Below are positions 23,920 through 34,940 of a DNA stretch of 64,000 nt, piece by piece. The stretch lies in contig NC_135561.1 in assembly GCF_964340395.1 (NCBI RefSeq), positions 21,181,986 to 21,245,985 of the forward strand. Direction: 5' to 3'. The first letter of the stretch is position 1. The number at the start of each line of letters is the position of its first letter. The notes under the pieces were generated by a model, which worked only from the letters and a program-made list of their open reading frames with translations, was not told the origin of the DNA and searched no databases. Made by a program: the position numbers and the translations under genes. Source of the stretch: Glandiceps talaboti. Taxonomy: Eukaryota > Hemichordata > Enteropneusta > Spengelidae.

Positions 23920-26331
23920 CTAATATTAAGTTTAAATCGGAGGGGTTTGGGGGGGGGGGAGTGGAGGGGGGGTGGGGGGGGTTGGTGGATCAACGCTCAC
24001 TAACTCCAATAGAAAGCCCGACGATAAGGCAGACGATCAAATCAAAATTTCTTGTGTGATATAAGTTTCAGTTACAAGTTGGAGTGCACATGCATTCTTG
24101 TGTGATGTAAGTTTCAGTTACAAGTTGGAACGCGTGTGCATATAAAGAACAGAGTTCCCAGTGTGTACTAGTATATAGTACTACTTGCTTGTATTGTTAT
24201 TTCTATTAGTGCTGTATTCCGAACCCCTTTTCTATTGTGAGTCATCCACAAAAGTATTATGTAGAGATTTGACATACCTCTTTGAATGCATGTAAAACAA
24301 TTGACCCCATATTTTGAACAAAGTTGTTTCCACAGGTTATTTTCAGTCATCATAATTGGAAATAAGCACCCCTCACTGAGGCTTCCTGGCAGCAAATGAA
24401 CTAGCAATGACTGAAACATGCACGTGTCACGTGTTTCAAAATTGTTCAAAACTCATGACCTCAGACAATTGGAACAGCATGTTAACATTGTGGTTGTTAC
24501 CTTGTAGACATTTGACCTCTGTTTTTGGCAAAAATGTAGACTGTCGACCCCCCCCCCCCTTTTTTGTGCTAAAATATAGACTTTTGACCACTATTTATTG
24601 ATTGTTTGTAGAGTTTGTGGTTGTATTTTTTTTTCCACCAGGGTATATACGTAACCATTACCCACCAGAGTACCCCGACCCCCACCTAGCTTTTCGCTAC
24701 CAACCCTGAACCTTTTTTAAATGAATTCTAGAAAAAAGTAATAACAATTGTGATTAATAAAAAATAAATTACTTACGTGATAGATTAGAGCACTACCAAG
24801 TGGAACTGGGCCATATTGTGTATTGGCCATGACACTTGGTCCACTACAGACAGGTATGAAATTGGAGTTTTCAGACCTTGTAATATCTCCAAGTCATTGT
24901 GTTTTGCAGCATCAGTCCTACAATAGAGAAAACATAATATACAGCTTTTAAGGGACACTACCACAGCAGTGCAAGATTATAGAAACTATGATTAACTATG
25001 TGTCTTCTATGATGCTGATGCATGATGACAGCACTTAATCTGATTCAGAATAAAAACAAAATGTATTTTAGTATGGGATAACCTGAATAGTAATAGCTGG
25101 ATCGAACAGCATGAGTTGAATACACATTTTAGTAAAATCTTTGTGTTATTTTTTTCTTAGTTTCAATTTGTACATTAACAAAGCACACACTATTAGCTCA
25201 TCTTGGCTTTTTAGCATAAAGCAATTAGTTTTAAACATGTCACATGTTTTTTGATGTTTTCAGTACACAAGTTGTTTAAAGCTGAAGTGAGAATGAGTAT
25301 TCAATATAAACTGTTTTCAATATCAGTACTAGTTTTATAATTCAATATGTACAGAGAAATTATCAGAACCCCTAAAAATATGTAAATAAATTGTATAAAC
25401 TGCATTAATGAATACCATGTGACTTGAAAGTTATTATGTGAGTGATGGTGACTGTGAGTGTGTTTATATCCTTTACTCTTTATTGTGAATTGTGTGTTGA
25501 GTGACAAGTTTACGGAAATCAATACAAAACTAAATCTGAAGACTAAATATACCATAGCTTTTTAAATCAGATTGTATCTGTATACATACCTAGTATCAAC
25601 AAATTCTGCCATTACTGGCTTCCTTTTACGATTTATTTTCCCTGGCTTACAAATAACCATTTGGGATGCAGGTTCTGGGGTGATCTTAGATCCCCTTGGT
25701 TTGTCCCACTGCTGTGGTCTGCCAGTTGAAGATATTTGTTCTGGAATATCTCTTAGACCGAGCAACAGCCACTCTTGGATAGACATTACTAAAGCCAGTA
25801 TATGGGCACATGAACCAGCAATCCTGTAATAAAAATTATGGTATTGTTTATAACATATAATTCCTGGAGTAAACAAAACAAATGCAAACAACACAAGAGG
25901 AAATAGTAGAGTGTATTTGTGTACAAAGTTGAATGAAATTTTGTGTAATGGTTCAAAAAATAGTGAAATTAAAAGAAGTGAGCATGATAGTTTTTACAAT
26001 TAATAAGTTATGGGTGTAAACATTTATGTTCCATACATTGACAATGATTGCATTCATAGTGTGAACATTGTTAGTGATACTATCAATCAAACTAAATGAA
26101 ATTATATTACAATTATATCAATTTTATCAGGGTTAACATAGATTACACAAGTGTATACCTCAAAAATATAAGCAAACTGCAAACCAAAATTATAATTTGT
26201 ATGGTGTCTTCATACTCTGGAAAATATAAAAAAAAAATTTATGTAATATAAAAAGAAGATTCAAATTCAGAAAATATAATTCTACATGTATATATGCAGA
26301 AACACATACCTACACTCATTCCCCCCCCCAC

Positions 26332-26363
<32 letters not shown>

Positions 26364-27139
26364 GACACAACTGAATAAGACGTATACAAAATATCGAGAT
26401 GGTCGTCATCCACAATCACACACACTACGCGGCTCGTTTATCTTTTCAATAACAAAAAGTGGCGTGGCCTTCTCAAGGTCGTTCAATTCGAACAATCTGC
26501 TATGGTTTCTCATTTGAATACATGTAGCAAAATGTACGCATGTCGAGCCTCTTCACGATCACGAGAAATGGGTCACGATGCGTCAATGAACTCGAACTGA
26601 GAGAGTTTACTTTAACGAAGGATAATGTCAGTCAGTGACATAAAGATAACGTAAATATTGTAAGCGACAAATAACAGCGAAGAAATAGCTAACAACAATG
26701 GCAAATTTGAAAAAAAAATGGCGCGCATACCCGAGCTTGTCACTGACTCACACTATGATTCATCCGTCTTGAGATTTGGTTGTCACGTTAACAAATATGA
26801 AATACCCAAGAACGTTGACATAAAAAAGTGAAATAATAAAATATATACGTACCCAGCTTTACACGAACAGCTGTGCGAAGTAATCGTCTTCCGGTTTATT
26901 TCAACATCCATACACATGTTGTGTGGTTTCTCTGACTTACGTTGGCTACGCCAACACTTAGCATTCACAGAAATAATATTACAGTTAGTGAAAAAAAAAG
27001 TAACATCCTCAACATAACCTCCACTTGCAAAGGCTCTCGCCCGCTGTCGTTGTCTAAGTGATGGAATATACTGCAAATAGCTCTCACAAAATGTTCCAGG
27101 GAAATCTGTAAGAGACGCTTTGTTTACATTGGACGCCAT
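21973..27139 (-). CDS. SWIM zinc finger / YqaJ-family nuclease protein of the transposon, 467 aa
   Basis: Exons 27139-26853, 25823-25590, 24876-24777 and 22755-21973 join in frame to 467 codons plus stop. Residues 91-103 form a SWIM finger, C-S-C-x7-C-A-H, split by intron 1 after KA. Exon 4 is a YqaJ-type (lambda-exonuclease fold) domain: WFEERARRLTASKFGRIM, GIANEKIAKQMF (Glu320), LAGTSDARV (Asp355), AETKCPF (Glu368 and Lys370) and WYQVQGQL. Asp...Glu-x-Lys is the metal-binding core of this nuclease family. SWIM plus YqaJ proteins are common in animals and in ISL2EU transposons. Its position inside the element, convergent with the transposase, suggests a helper in transposition or DNA processing; its exact role is not known. 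Exon 3 uses an acceptor without a good pyrimidine tract (see findings). Confidence 0.82.
22826..23919 (+). CDS. Transposase exon 4 (coiled coil and DDE domain)
   Basis: Acceptor TATTTTCAG/GG, then open for 364 codons. It begins 70 bases from exon 4 of the nuclease gene on the other strand. Holds all three acidic catalytic residues. Confidence 0.92.
23936..23990 (+). other. G-rich tract after the transposase stop
   Basis: Six or more runs of four to nine G within about 50 bases (GGGGTTTGGGGGGGGG and similar), starting 17 bases past the stop codon. Potential G-quadruplex in the 3' UTR; function unknown. Confidence 0.6.
24049..24140. repeat. Direct duplication, two copies of about 46 bp
   Basis: CTTGTGTGAT(A/G)TAAGTTTCA through ACAAGTTGGA is repeated once, with a few changes, inside the transposon between the transposase stop and nuclease exon 3. 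Confidence 0.8.
24777..24876 (-). CDS. SWIM/YqaJ gene exon 3
   Basis: A 100-nt exon encoding SENSNFIPVCSGPSVM and YGPVPLGSALIYH, with donor TATCAC/GTAAGT. Only the acceptor ACAAG/GTCTG keeps the frame; the better-looking one at 24918 does not. The PVP-GS pattern is typical of the linker before YqaJ domains in such proteins. Confidence 0.65.
25590..25823 (-). CDS. SWIM/YqaJ gene exon 2
   Basis: Acceptor TTATTACAG/GATTGC and donor ACTAG/GTATGT; phase 2 in and out. Begins IAGSCAHILALV, the C-x-H half of the SWIM finger. Confidence 0.85.
26331..26362. repeat. Microsatellite (CA)n
   Basis: CA run next to a CCCCCCC stretch, in intron 1 of the SWIM/YqaJ gene. Confidence 0.9.
26853..27139 (-). CDS. 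SWIM/YqaJ gene exon 1
   Basis: ATG at 27139 (minus), 76 bases inside the right terminal repeat (27215-27227). Ends SHSCSCKA with donor GCTGG/GTACGT in phase 2. Contains the C-x-C half of the SWIM finger. Confidence 0.85.
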
Positions 27140-27235
27140 GTTTCTGTCGTAGTTTTTGCAATGTTTGTCGTAGTTAGCAACAGTAACTAAGGGGGGCGTG
27201 GCTACAGTGCTCAGGGCGATCGGTCAATTATAAGG

Positions 27236-27425
27236 TGACCTAGTTTCTCACTGCCGACGGTAAACATTTTTTAAGCATTTGAGAAAAATAAAATAAAATC
27301 GTGAAAATTGTGAAGTCTCGAGAGAAAGAGTGGATATGGAAACTGACATCAACTTAAAAAGGGCAATATAAAACTGTTCTTCCAATCTGTTGTGGTTGTA
27401 CCAATCTGATTAAAATCCTATGTAG
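27236..27425. repeat. Interspersed repeat flanking the transposon, second copy at 56190
   Basis: From CTAGTTTCTCACTGCCGAC onward this matches 56193-56350 with scattered changes (shared words AAACTGACATCAACTTAA and CTGTTCTTCCAATCTGTTGT), same orientation. The transposon end lies 8 bases upstream. Confidence 0.75.
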
Positions 27426-27606
27426 ATGTCGGCTAATCGGTCAATGCTCGTTATTTTGCCTGAATTGACCTTCGTGGTACATGTTTACGTTTTTATCCTT
27501 ATCGCCTCATCTGAACTCAGTGGTGGCACTATCCAATCACGCTGCGGAATTCCCAAAGAATGTGATGAGAACTGACCAATGAAATGCTCAGATGTTGGAA
27601 CTCAAC

Positions 27607-27739
27607 TATAAAAAACCGTCATTCTCGTTCGTTGAGTGAACGATCACTCAGTAGCCTCACACAGTAGCCTCACAATCGGTGAAAGCATAATAAGTCGCTG
27701 TCTGTCAGTTGATTCGATAAAAACTTACTTTAAATCGAA
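27607..27739 (+). promoter_or_regulatory. Probable core promoter and 5' UTR of ADI1 copy 1
   Basis: TATAAAAAA at 27607-27615, 125-133 bases before the ATG at 27740, in the right place for a TATA box with a start near 27635-27645. AACGATCACTCAGTAGCCTCACACAGTAGCC between them has a short direct repeat. A matching TATA is not obvious upstream of copy 2. Confidence 0.5.
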
Positions 27740-27859
27740 ATGGTTCGAGCATGGTATATGGACGATTGTGAGGATGATCAACGCAAGGAACACATGACTG
27801 ATCCCCCACAGTTTCTTGACCTGGAATATTTGAAGGAGCAGGGTGTTTTATACTGGAAG
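27740..27859 (+). CDS. ADI1: ADI1 copy 1 exon 1
   Basis: Codons 1-40, ending VLYWK with donor GGAAG/GTAATG. Start context CGAAATGG. Differs from copy 2 exon 1 at about five bases and one residue (Cys10 versus Ser). Confidence 0.95.
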
Positions 27860-30800
27860 GTAATGTTGCATCTTCTATGTCGACGAAGCCGACCTCATGA
27901 TACATTGCAGTGGAGACAATAACTCTCCCTCTGTGATCGTGGTCATGGAACGACACTATTGTTCTGAAGATGAACGAAACTGTGGTATCTTGTGAAGTTG
28001 TGCGTACCACTTTTTGTTTGATTCCAATTTATGGAGTTCATCATATATACCCACACGTGATCGTGATCAGTCACAGACCCTATTTTTAATTGTGCTATAC
28101 ACACAATTCAGGTGAAGGCACGCAAATTATTTTCCCGCCTTCACGCAAATTATTTTCCCGCCTTCACACGATACAATAGGTCGATGTCCCTTTCAAGATA
28201 TTTTTATCAGTATTCTTATTTGATACCACGATATCATCCAGCTTCTGACAAAGACTATGTGAATATCGCACGTGTTATTTGTTAGTTTTTACCCTACCAT
28301 GAGCTCGCTAAGATTTTATGGTTTACCTCAAGGGAATTGTGTTTAACAAAGAAGAAAACTGGGTCCGATAACGCTCAACTTTAGAATGGGTGGGGTAGGT
28401 GTGGGGGTAGGTTCGTAAGAGAGTGGAGGACACACCAGACGTTACGTTAGGGTACTAGAAAGCTACTGAAGAACTTTATTCAATCATAAGTATATATCAA
28501 GATTACATGATGTGTATCGATGTGTATCTACAGAAAATGATCACATACTTTGGGAATGGTAAATAGCAACATATGTTTGGGGAATTTATGATTAATGATC
28601 AATGTTAGCACAAGAGATTGTTCAAGACTTTGAGTCTCCGACATGGTTTCCGACAGTAGGAAGATTTCTATTTTTATATGTGTGGATATCTAGTTCGGGT
28701 AGTTATTACACTAAGTCGTATGGGATACTAAGTCATACAGGATACTAAGTCATACAGGATACTAAGTCATACAGGACACTAAGTCGTATGGGATACTAAG
28801 TCGTATGGGGCAATAAGTTGTACTGGACATTAAGTCGTGCGGGACACTAAGTCGTACGGGGCAATAAGTTGTACTGGACACTAAGTCGTACGAGACACTA
28901 AGTCATACAGGACACTGCAGTTGTACAGGACACCAAGTCGTAATACTTTTTTATATTTATTGTTGGTTCTAAAACTTTCTAAATGCATTATTTGAATGAG
29001 AGTTTCAGCTGTTCTTTATTTTCCCTTTAAAATGACGTCAATCTTTCTTCTAGTCATTTTCATTACTTGTTTCATAATAGGGCTGAGAACATAGATCTGA
29101 TTGGTGATAGATGGTTGTTTGTGGTCAACGATCGAATAGGCTGTTATGACGTCTTGAAGTAAGTTGAGGTTTCCAGGTAGCAAAATTTGAACGGACTGGT
29201 GAGTGTCTTTATAATATGTAACTTTATACTGGTCAAAAATAAAATTTTATTTTTATTCAGACGTCCTTACAAAGTAAACCCATTCTAAAACTCAGCATCT
29301 TTGATCATAGTACCCCCAGTAAAATTAATTAATTACAATTTTATGTCACAGTTACGTTGGTGACACTTTTACAGACATGTTCTTCGCTAGGAGGACCATA
29401 TATAGAAAATAGAATTAGAAGAGGGATTCATATTTTACTGTGACTCGTGATCTAAGTTTGTATTATTTTGAGATTGAATTTTGGCATCCCACATTATTCC
29501 ACATTTCAATACTTTAGTAATAATAATCTTTAGGGGCGACGTCAAAAGATCGATGTTTACAAAAAAACACTTAATTGTTTTAGTTTGGGGGTGGGGAGGG
29601 GGTTTGGCCAAATTAATTTTTCAACCGTCAAAAACGATTTAACGTCATACTTGGCAAATTTAGTATGATTTCAAGGCTGCTTTTACCTATAACACTGCGT
29701 ATACTCGGTCCGATTTATCAGCTGTACGCGGTTCAGTTTTCAAATTTGCTGCAAAATAGGTATTTGGGGACGAGGTGGGTATCCCAGAGTGTGCCTACGC
29801 ACATTTCAGTTGGCGTCGCCTCGAGACACGAAGGGTTTGGACGGTGAGGTACATTTGGTGAGTTCGTACAATTTTCTGGTCCATATATGTTCTCCTCACT
29901 CAATGGACATTTATAAATGCCCTTCGAACGACTTTCAGAAACTAAAAAACAAGATTTGGGAGTTAAATATCAAAAAACAACAGGGCAAATCCCGGGCCGA
30001 TGTACAGGAAAGCGCAACGAAGTTGTGGCATGCCAAATACAAAAATGACCGACGGTCATTAGCCGAGTTCATATCCCAGGAGGTCGAGTCGAAACAATCT
30101 ATTTTGAAATATTTTTCAGTTAAACATCCGATGAAAGTGTTGCTGATGAGCCTACACCCAGTCACGAAAGGTCTCCCATTTCAAATGCCGCAGGACAAGG
30201 TACATGCCCAAAATCTACGAATACAACAGGGGACCCAGGAACCGTGTGACAAACAAAACAAATAAATAAATAAATAACCTATCAAATAAATGACAAATGA
30301 ACAAGCAAACGAACGAACGACAAGTATAGGGACAAATAAAATAATTAAATAAACCAGCAAATAAACAGATACTCATGGGGGTATACTAGATATGTTTTTT
30401 TCCATACCCATCACTATTTTTTTATAGTGATGGGTATAGAAGAAAAAAAAACATATCTAGTATACCCCCATGAGTATCTGTTTATTTGCTGGTTTATTCA
30501 TAGGGTGGAGGGTCTATGGTTTATTTAATTATTTTATTTGTCCCTATACTTGTCGTTCGTTTGCTTGTTCATTTGTCATTTATTTGATATTGTAATTATT
30601 TATTTATTTATTTGTTTGTTTTGTTTTGTTTGTCACACGGTTCCTGGGTCCCCTGTGGACATACCAGTAATCAATGTGACTTGATGTGTAAATTCAGTGT
30701 TGTTGTGTTCTGTTGGTTTTCAATAAAAGTATTTTTCTGAGTTAGAATGGTTTTCTGTTTTTATTTATAATTCAGTAGTATATTGGTACGTTGATTGAAA

Positions 30801-32170
30801 GTGGAAGTATACAGTATGAGTCTGAAACGATTTTCAATTTTAGGTCAGTTAAGTTAGATGGCGGTGGGGGGGGGGGGAGTCTGGGACCTAACTTAAGCAA
30901 TTAAGTTAGATATATTATATTGAACTTTTGATGTTGCCCCTTATGTAGACTGCACATAGTTGTAAACACTTATCTCCCAGGAAGTGCGATAAGGGCCGTC
31001 CCCCGTGTTAAAAACACACATGTATAAACACACCTGGCATTCCACTGAAAAGAACACACACAATACTACCTCATTTGTTTATGAATAAAGTGTTTAACAG
31101 TCTCAAGGTCATCCTGACCAGTCTGTTGCGGGTGAAGGACGAGTCTGTTGCGGGTGAAGGACGACATCAATTCACTTCAACTAAATATGGCAACAACAGA
31201 AAAATCAATTTTCTCCAAAACAAGAATATTGTACACTTTTATAGTTTCTGAGGACGTCTGAATAAAAATAAAATTTCATTTTTGACCAATATAAAGTTAC
31301 AGATTATAAAGAGACTCGTCAGTCTACCTGGAAACCTCAACTTACTTCAAGACGTCATATCAGCCCATTCGATCGTTGACCACAAACAACCATCTATCGC
31401 CAAGATCTATGTTCTCAGCCCCATTATGAAACAATCTTAATATTTTCAGAAGTAATGAAAATGACCAGAAGAAAGCTTAAGATTGACGTCATTTTAAAGG
31501 AATATTAAATATCGGCTGAAACTCTCATTAAAATAATGCATTTAGAAAGTTTTAGAACCAACAATAAACATTTAAAAAAGTATAACGACTTAGTGTCCCG
31601 TACGACTGCATTGTCCCGCTGGACGCGTACGACTTAGTCTCTCGTACAACTGCAGTGTCCTGTATGACTTAGTGTCCCGTATGACTAATTTAATTTTCTA
31701 GACGTGAGCCAAGAATCGAATCAATACGTGTTGCACGTGCAGGCGAAAAGACGGCGTATGAGGCGCTATGTTACGGCGGCCCAGAGATGACAAAGGAACA
31801 ATACATTTGTGGAAGAAATAATTAAATTTTGAGAGCATAATATTCAGTACAAGGATAAAAAATTTCTTTCACTTTGGGGCAAAAGTGAACCTGAAGGTTT
31901 TGTAATGGTAATCATCATACTATTGGATAGTTTATAAAAAGAACTTAATCTAAATTGTTCTAGTCTCTTCAGTATAACGTCAAAAGGGATGATATACTTC
32001 CTATTTCAGACACTACATGTATCGACACCACAACTCAAATTCAAGTTTCCATTGTACACTAGGTATGACCTCCTAAAGTGCTCTAACACATCAGTAACTT
32101 TTACATGCAATATCAATGCCCCTATACACACACACACGCACACACACACACACACGCACACACACACACG

Positions 32171-32241
<71 letters not shown>

Positions 32242-32281
32242 TACATATTTATGTACATAAGTTCGTACACACACACACACA

Positions 32282-32328
<47 letters not shown>

Positions 32329-34789
32329 AGTTATGTACATAAATATACGTTGGTCTCTGTGATTGATCACTTATTTTATTCCCCAATGCGACAGTTCTTA
32401 AGTAGTTCAGTATTTGATTAGTTTGTTTGTTTCATTTATCGATATGATTGATTGATGGACGAACGGATGGGTGGACGGCTGGATGAATGGATGGAGAGAA
32501 GGGTGGGTCGACAGACAGACACAGACAGACAGACGGACGGACGGACGGAGAGAGAGGGAGGGGAGGGAGGGAGGGAGAGAGATGTTATTTAATTTACGCT
32601 CAGGAAGTTTAATTTGGTTCAAATTATGAACAAAGTATTTGCCCCCTCCCTTTCAGACCATCATAATTTTTTCATGGCCCCCTTTGAACCCTCAGGGTTT
32701 TATGCCCCCCCCCCCCCCAATGTCTCCCCAGGCAAAGTCGAAACTGTGCTTTAAAAACTGGCCCAGGAAATATGTATGTCATCCCGTCTGCCAATGATCT
32801 GTCCTCTGAAATTAAAATAACGTTGTATTTTCATGTTGTTGCCGTAATAGTTCTTTTTAATTCAACTTTATAAACATATAGAAGGTGCCCTGAATATATA
32901 TTGCTGTCTGTAAGTAATGTATTAAACTTCTGCCGATGTCCTTAGAGGCCTGTCTGATTTTACCTGCTACCACATCTCCGTCAAATTGATGAACGATACA
33001 GAGACGCGTCGACGTCACCCGCTGTGTTAGTGTAATTTTTGGAAAGATAATGAATTTGAGAACTTGTAATCGTTACCCTGCCGCAGCCGTGTAGTCATAT
33101 TAAAACGGGAAGGCGGTATAAGTAAGGAACCTTTATGACTACCCCTCAAGTTTACAGACATGCATACTACTGACACTAGCAGGTGATATCGCTGTCATTC
33201 ATCAATTTGACAACATTTTGATGACAGGTCAAATCAGGTTGTAATAACATCACTACAGTCTCCGGGCCTGATCAGGGACACATAACTTTCCACTGGTAGA
33301 CTTATGGTATTATTGTGCCATGCAGGGTTTCCTAGATCACTAGTTACTGACTCACATTCTTATCGTGCATGCGATGTGTTTATCTTTCCAGCCGGTGTCT
33401 ATTACGTTACGATACTGACTGTGGTATATGTAGGGATACAGCTTGGCGCTGACGCCCCTCGCTGCATTTCCTATAGTATACTGTCAACAGACTCGGCCAT
33501 ACTAATATTATCTCAGTCCACGAATGGTGGTGTGACAGTCAGGGTCCATCAATCACCTTCGTTGCTCACTGTTCAGCCTGACTGTCGTAGTTCTGCATTG
33601 CTGGAGTTCTCTGTGATCTAGCAACTTCACGAGCGCCTGTGGGTATCGTCCAAGGAATTGTGGGATAACTTCACTTCCGCCGCCAATAAAATAAGTTTGC
33701 CGTGTGAAAAAGAATTTTGTCATGTCCAGAGAGAGTTTGTATGCAAAATAGTTAATATTATACACCTCCAAAGAATAAATTGGGCAGTTCAAACTAAATT
33801 GCGCCCTCAGAGGCAGAGAGTTGAACATATTGAAATTAAATGTAACTCATACCATCAAATTTAGTTTTGACTTGGAATTTCAAAGTCTGTTCTTGGGGTG
33901 TAACATTTTTGTACAAAGTATTAAAGTTTATTCTTGGGGAAAAGTTTTGGCCTCAAAAGGTAAAAATCATGTTATGCAAATAAATGTTCTGCTCTTGGAA
34001 AAAAAAGTTTTGTCTTACAAATTTGAACTTTTTGCATTGATATTTCTATTTTGAATAAAAAAAAATAATGTTTTGTCCTATCTATTTACGCCAAAGTATG
34101 ATAGACTAATTTTGGTTGTATTTGCTATTATTATTATGTGGATTTGTATGTACCATTGCTGAATGTCACAACAAACCTCTACACTAGCAGTTTTTTGTAT
34201 ACACTGATTTCTCTACGTTAGGCCGGTGGCCACGGTACTTTGAATAAAGCATATATATACTATGAAAGAAATTTTTTATCCTTGTACTGAATAGTTTGCT
34301 CTCAAAAATTTAATTATTTCTTCCACAAATGTATTGTTCCTTTGTCATCCCTGGGCCGCCGTACTATGTAATTTGATTACATCGTGTGTGATATACAAGT
34401 ACACATATACTGGACAGTGTGTTCAAGCCCATTCGAAATATTATTCCAAAGCGAAGTTAAACTTGGTTTAAAGGAAAAGTAAAAATTAATATCATGGCAT
34501 GAACTAGCTTTAAAGTTATATATTATCAATACAATATCTATATAGGCCTATCATATTATATTTGGATTGTTGGGGTTGAGTAATACATGAGTAAAATTCC
34601 TCTTTTTTTCCAGTTGGATGTAGACAATCTAGAAGAAGAAGGACTATTGGGTAAAATTAAGACTGAACGAGGGTATAACTATGAAGATAATAAAGAGCTC
34701 ACTCCAGAGACACTAGAAAACTATGATCAGATGGTCAGTATAACGTCTGTACCCATTGTCGTATTGTGTTTATCATGTGTGTGTGTGTC

Positions 34790-34836
<47 letters not shown>

Positions 34837-34841
34837 GCATT

Positions 34842-34896
<55 letters not shown>

Positions 34897-34901
34897 GCAT
34901 T

Positions 34902-34940
<39 letters not shown>

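Larger units (their letters stand above)
19084..27227. mobile_element. Autonomous DNA transposon, ISL2EU (IS4EU)-like, about 8.1 kb
   Basis: The left end TTGACCGATCGCC at 19084-19096 is the exact reverse complement of 27215-27227. Just inside both ends are copies of CTACGACAAAC (near 19171, and inverted at 27144-27175). The element carries two convergent, spliced, open genes: a THAP/DDE transposase on plus and a SWIM/YqaJ nuclease on minus. A transposase paired with a YqaJ-type nuclease is the published hallmark of ISL2EU elements, recalled from Repbase descriptions. No clear target duplication is visible (AC before, TT after), so the outer limits may be off by some bases. Microsatellites fill several introns. 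Confidence 0.72.
28690..31695. repeat. Large inverted duplication in ADI1 copy 1 intron 1
   Basis: The left arm (about 28700-29285) and right arm (about 31235-31690) are reverse complements at high similarity: GTGGTCAACGATCGAAT and GACGTCTTGAAGTAAGTTGA occur in both. The outer part of each arm is a tandem array of a unit of about 19 bp, CTAAGTCGTACGGGACA, with about 12 copies on the left and about 5 on the right. A diverged single copy of the arm sits in intron 1 of ADI1 copy 2 (41540-41960) in the right-arm orientation, so the sequence is old intron DNA that was later duplicated in inverted orientation. Confidence 0.85.
31750..34375. repeat. Second inverted repeat pair in intron 1 (arms about 110 bp)
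   Basis: 31768-31872 (CGGCGGCCCAGAGATGACAA through AAAAATTTCTTTCA) is the reverse complement of 34264-34368, with few changes. The 2.4 kb between them contains microsatellites and no supported gene. Confidence 0.8.

Noticed and set aside
19081-27230. Two-base target duplication at the transposon ends
   Set aside because: AC before the left end and TT after the right end do not match under any small shift that keeps the inverted repeats.
27705-28010. Antisense open frames over ADI1 exon 1 (also 40442-40960) that resemble each other
   Set aside because: They are shadows of the near-identical exon 1 sequences on the other strand.
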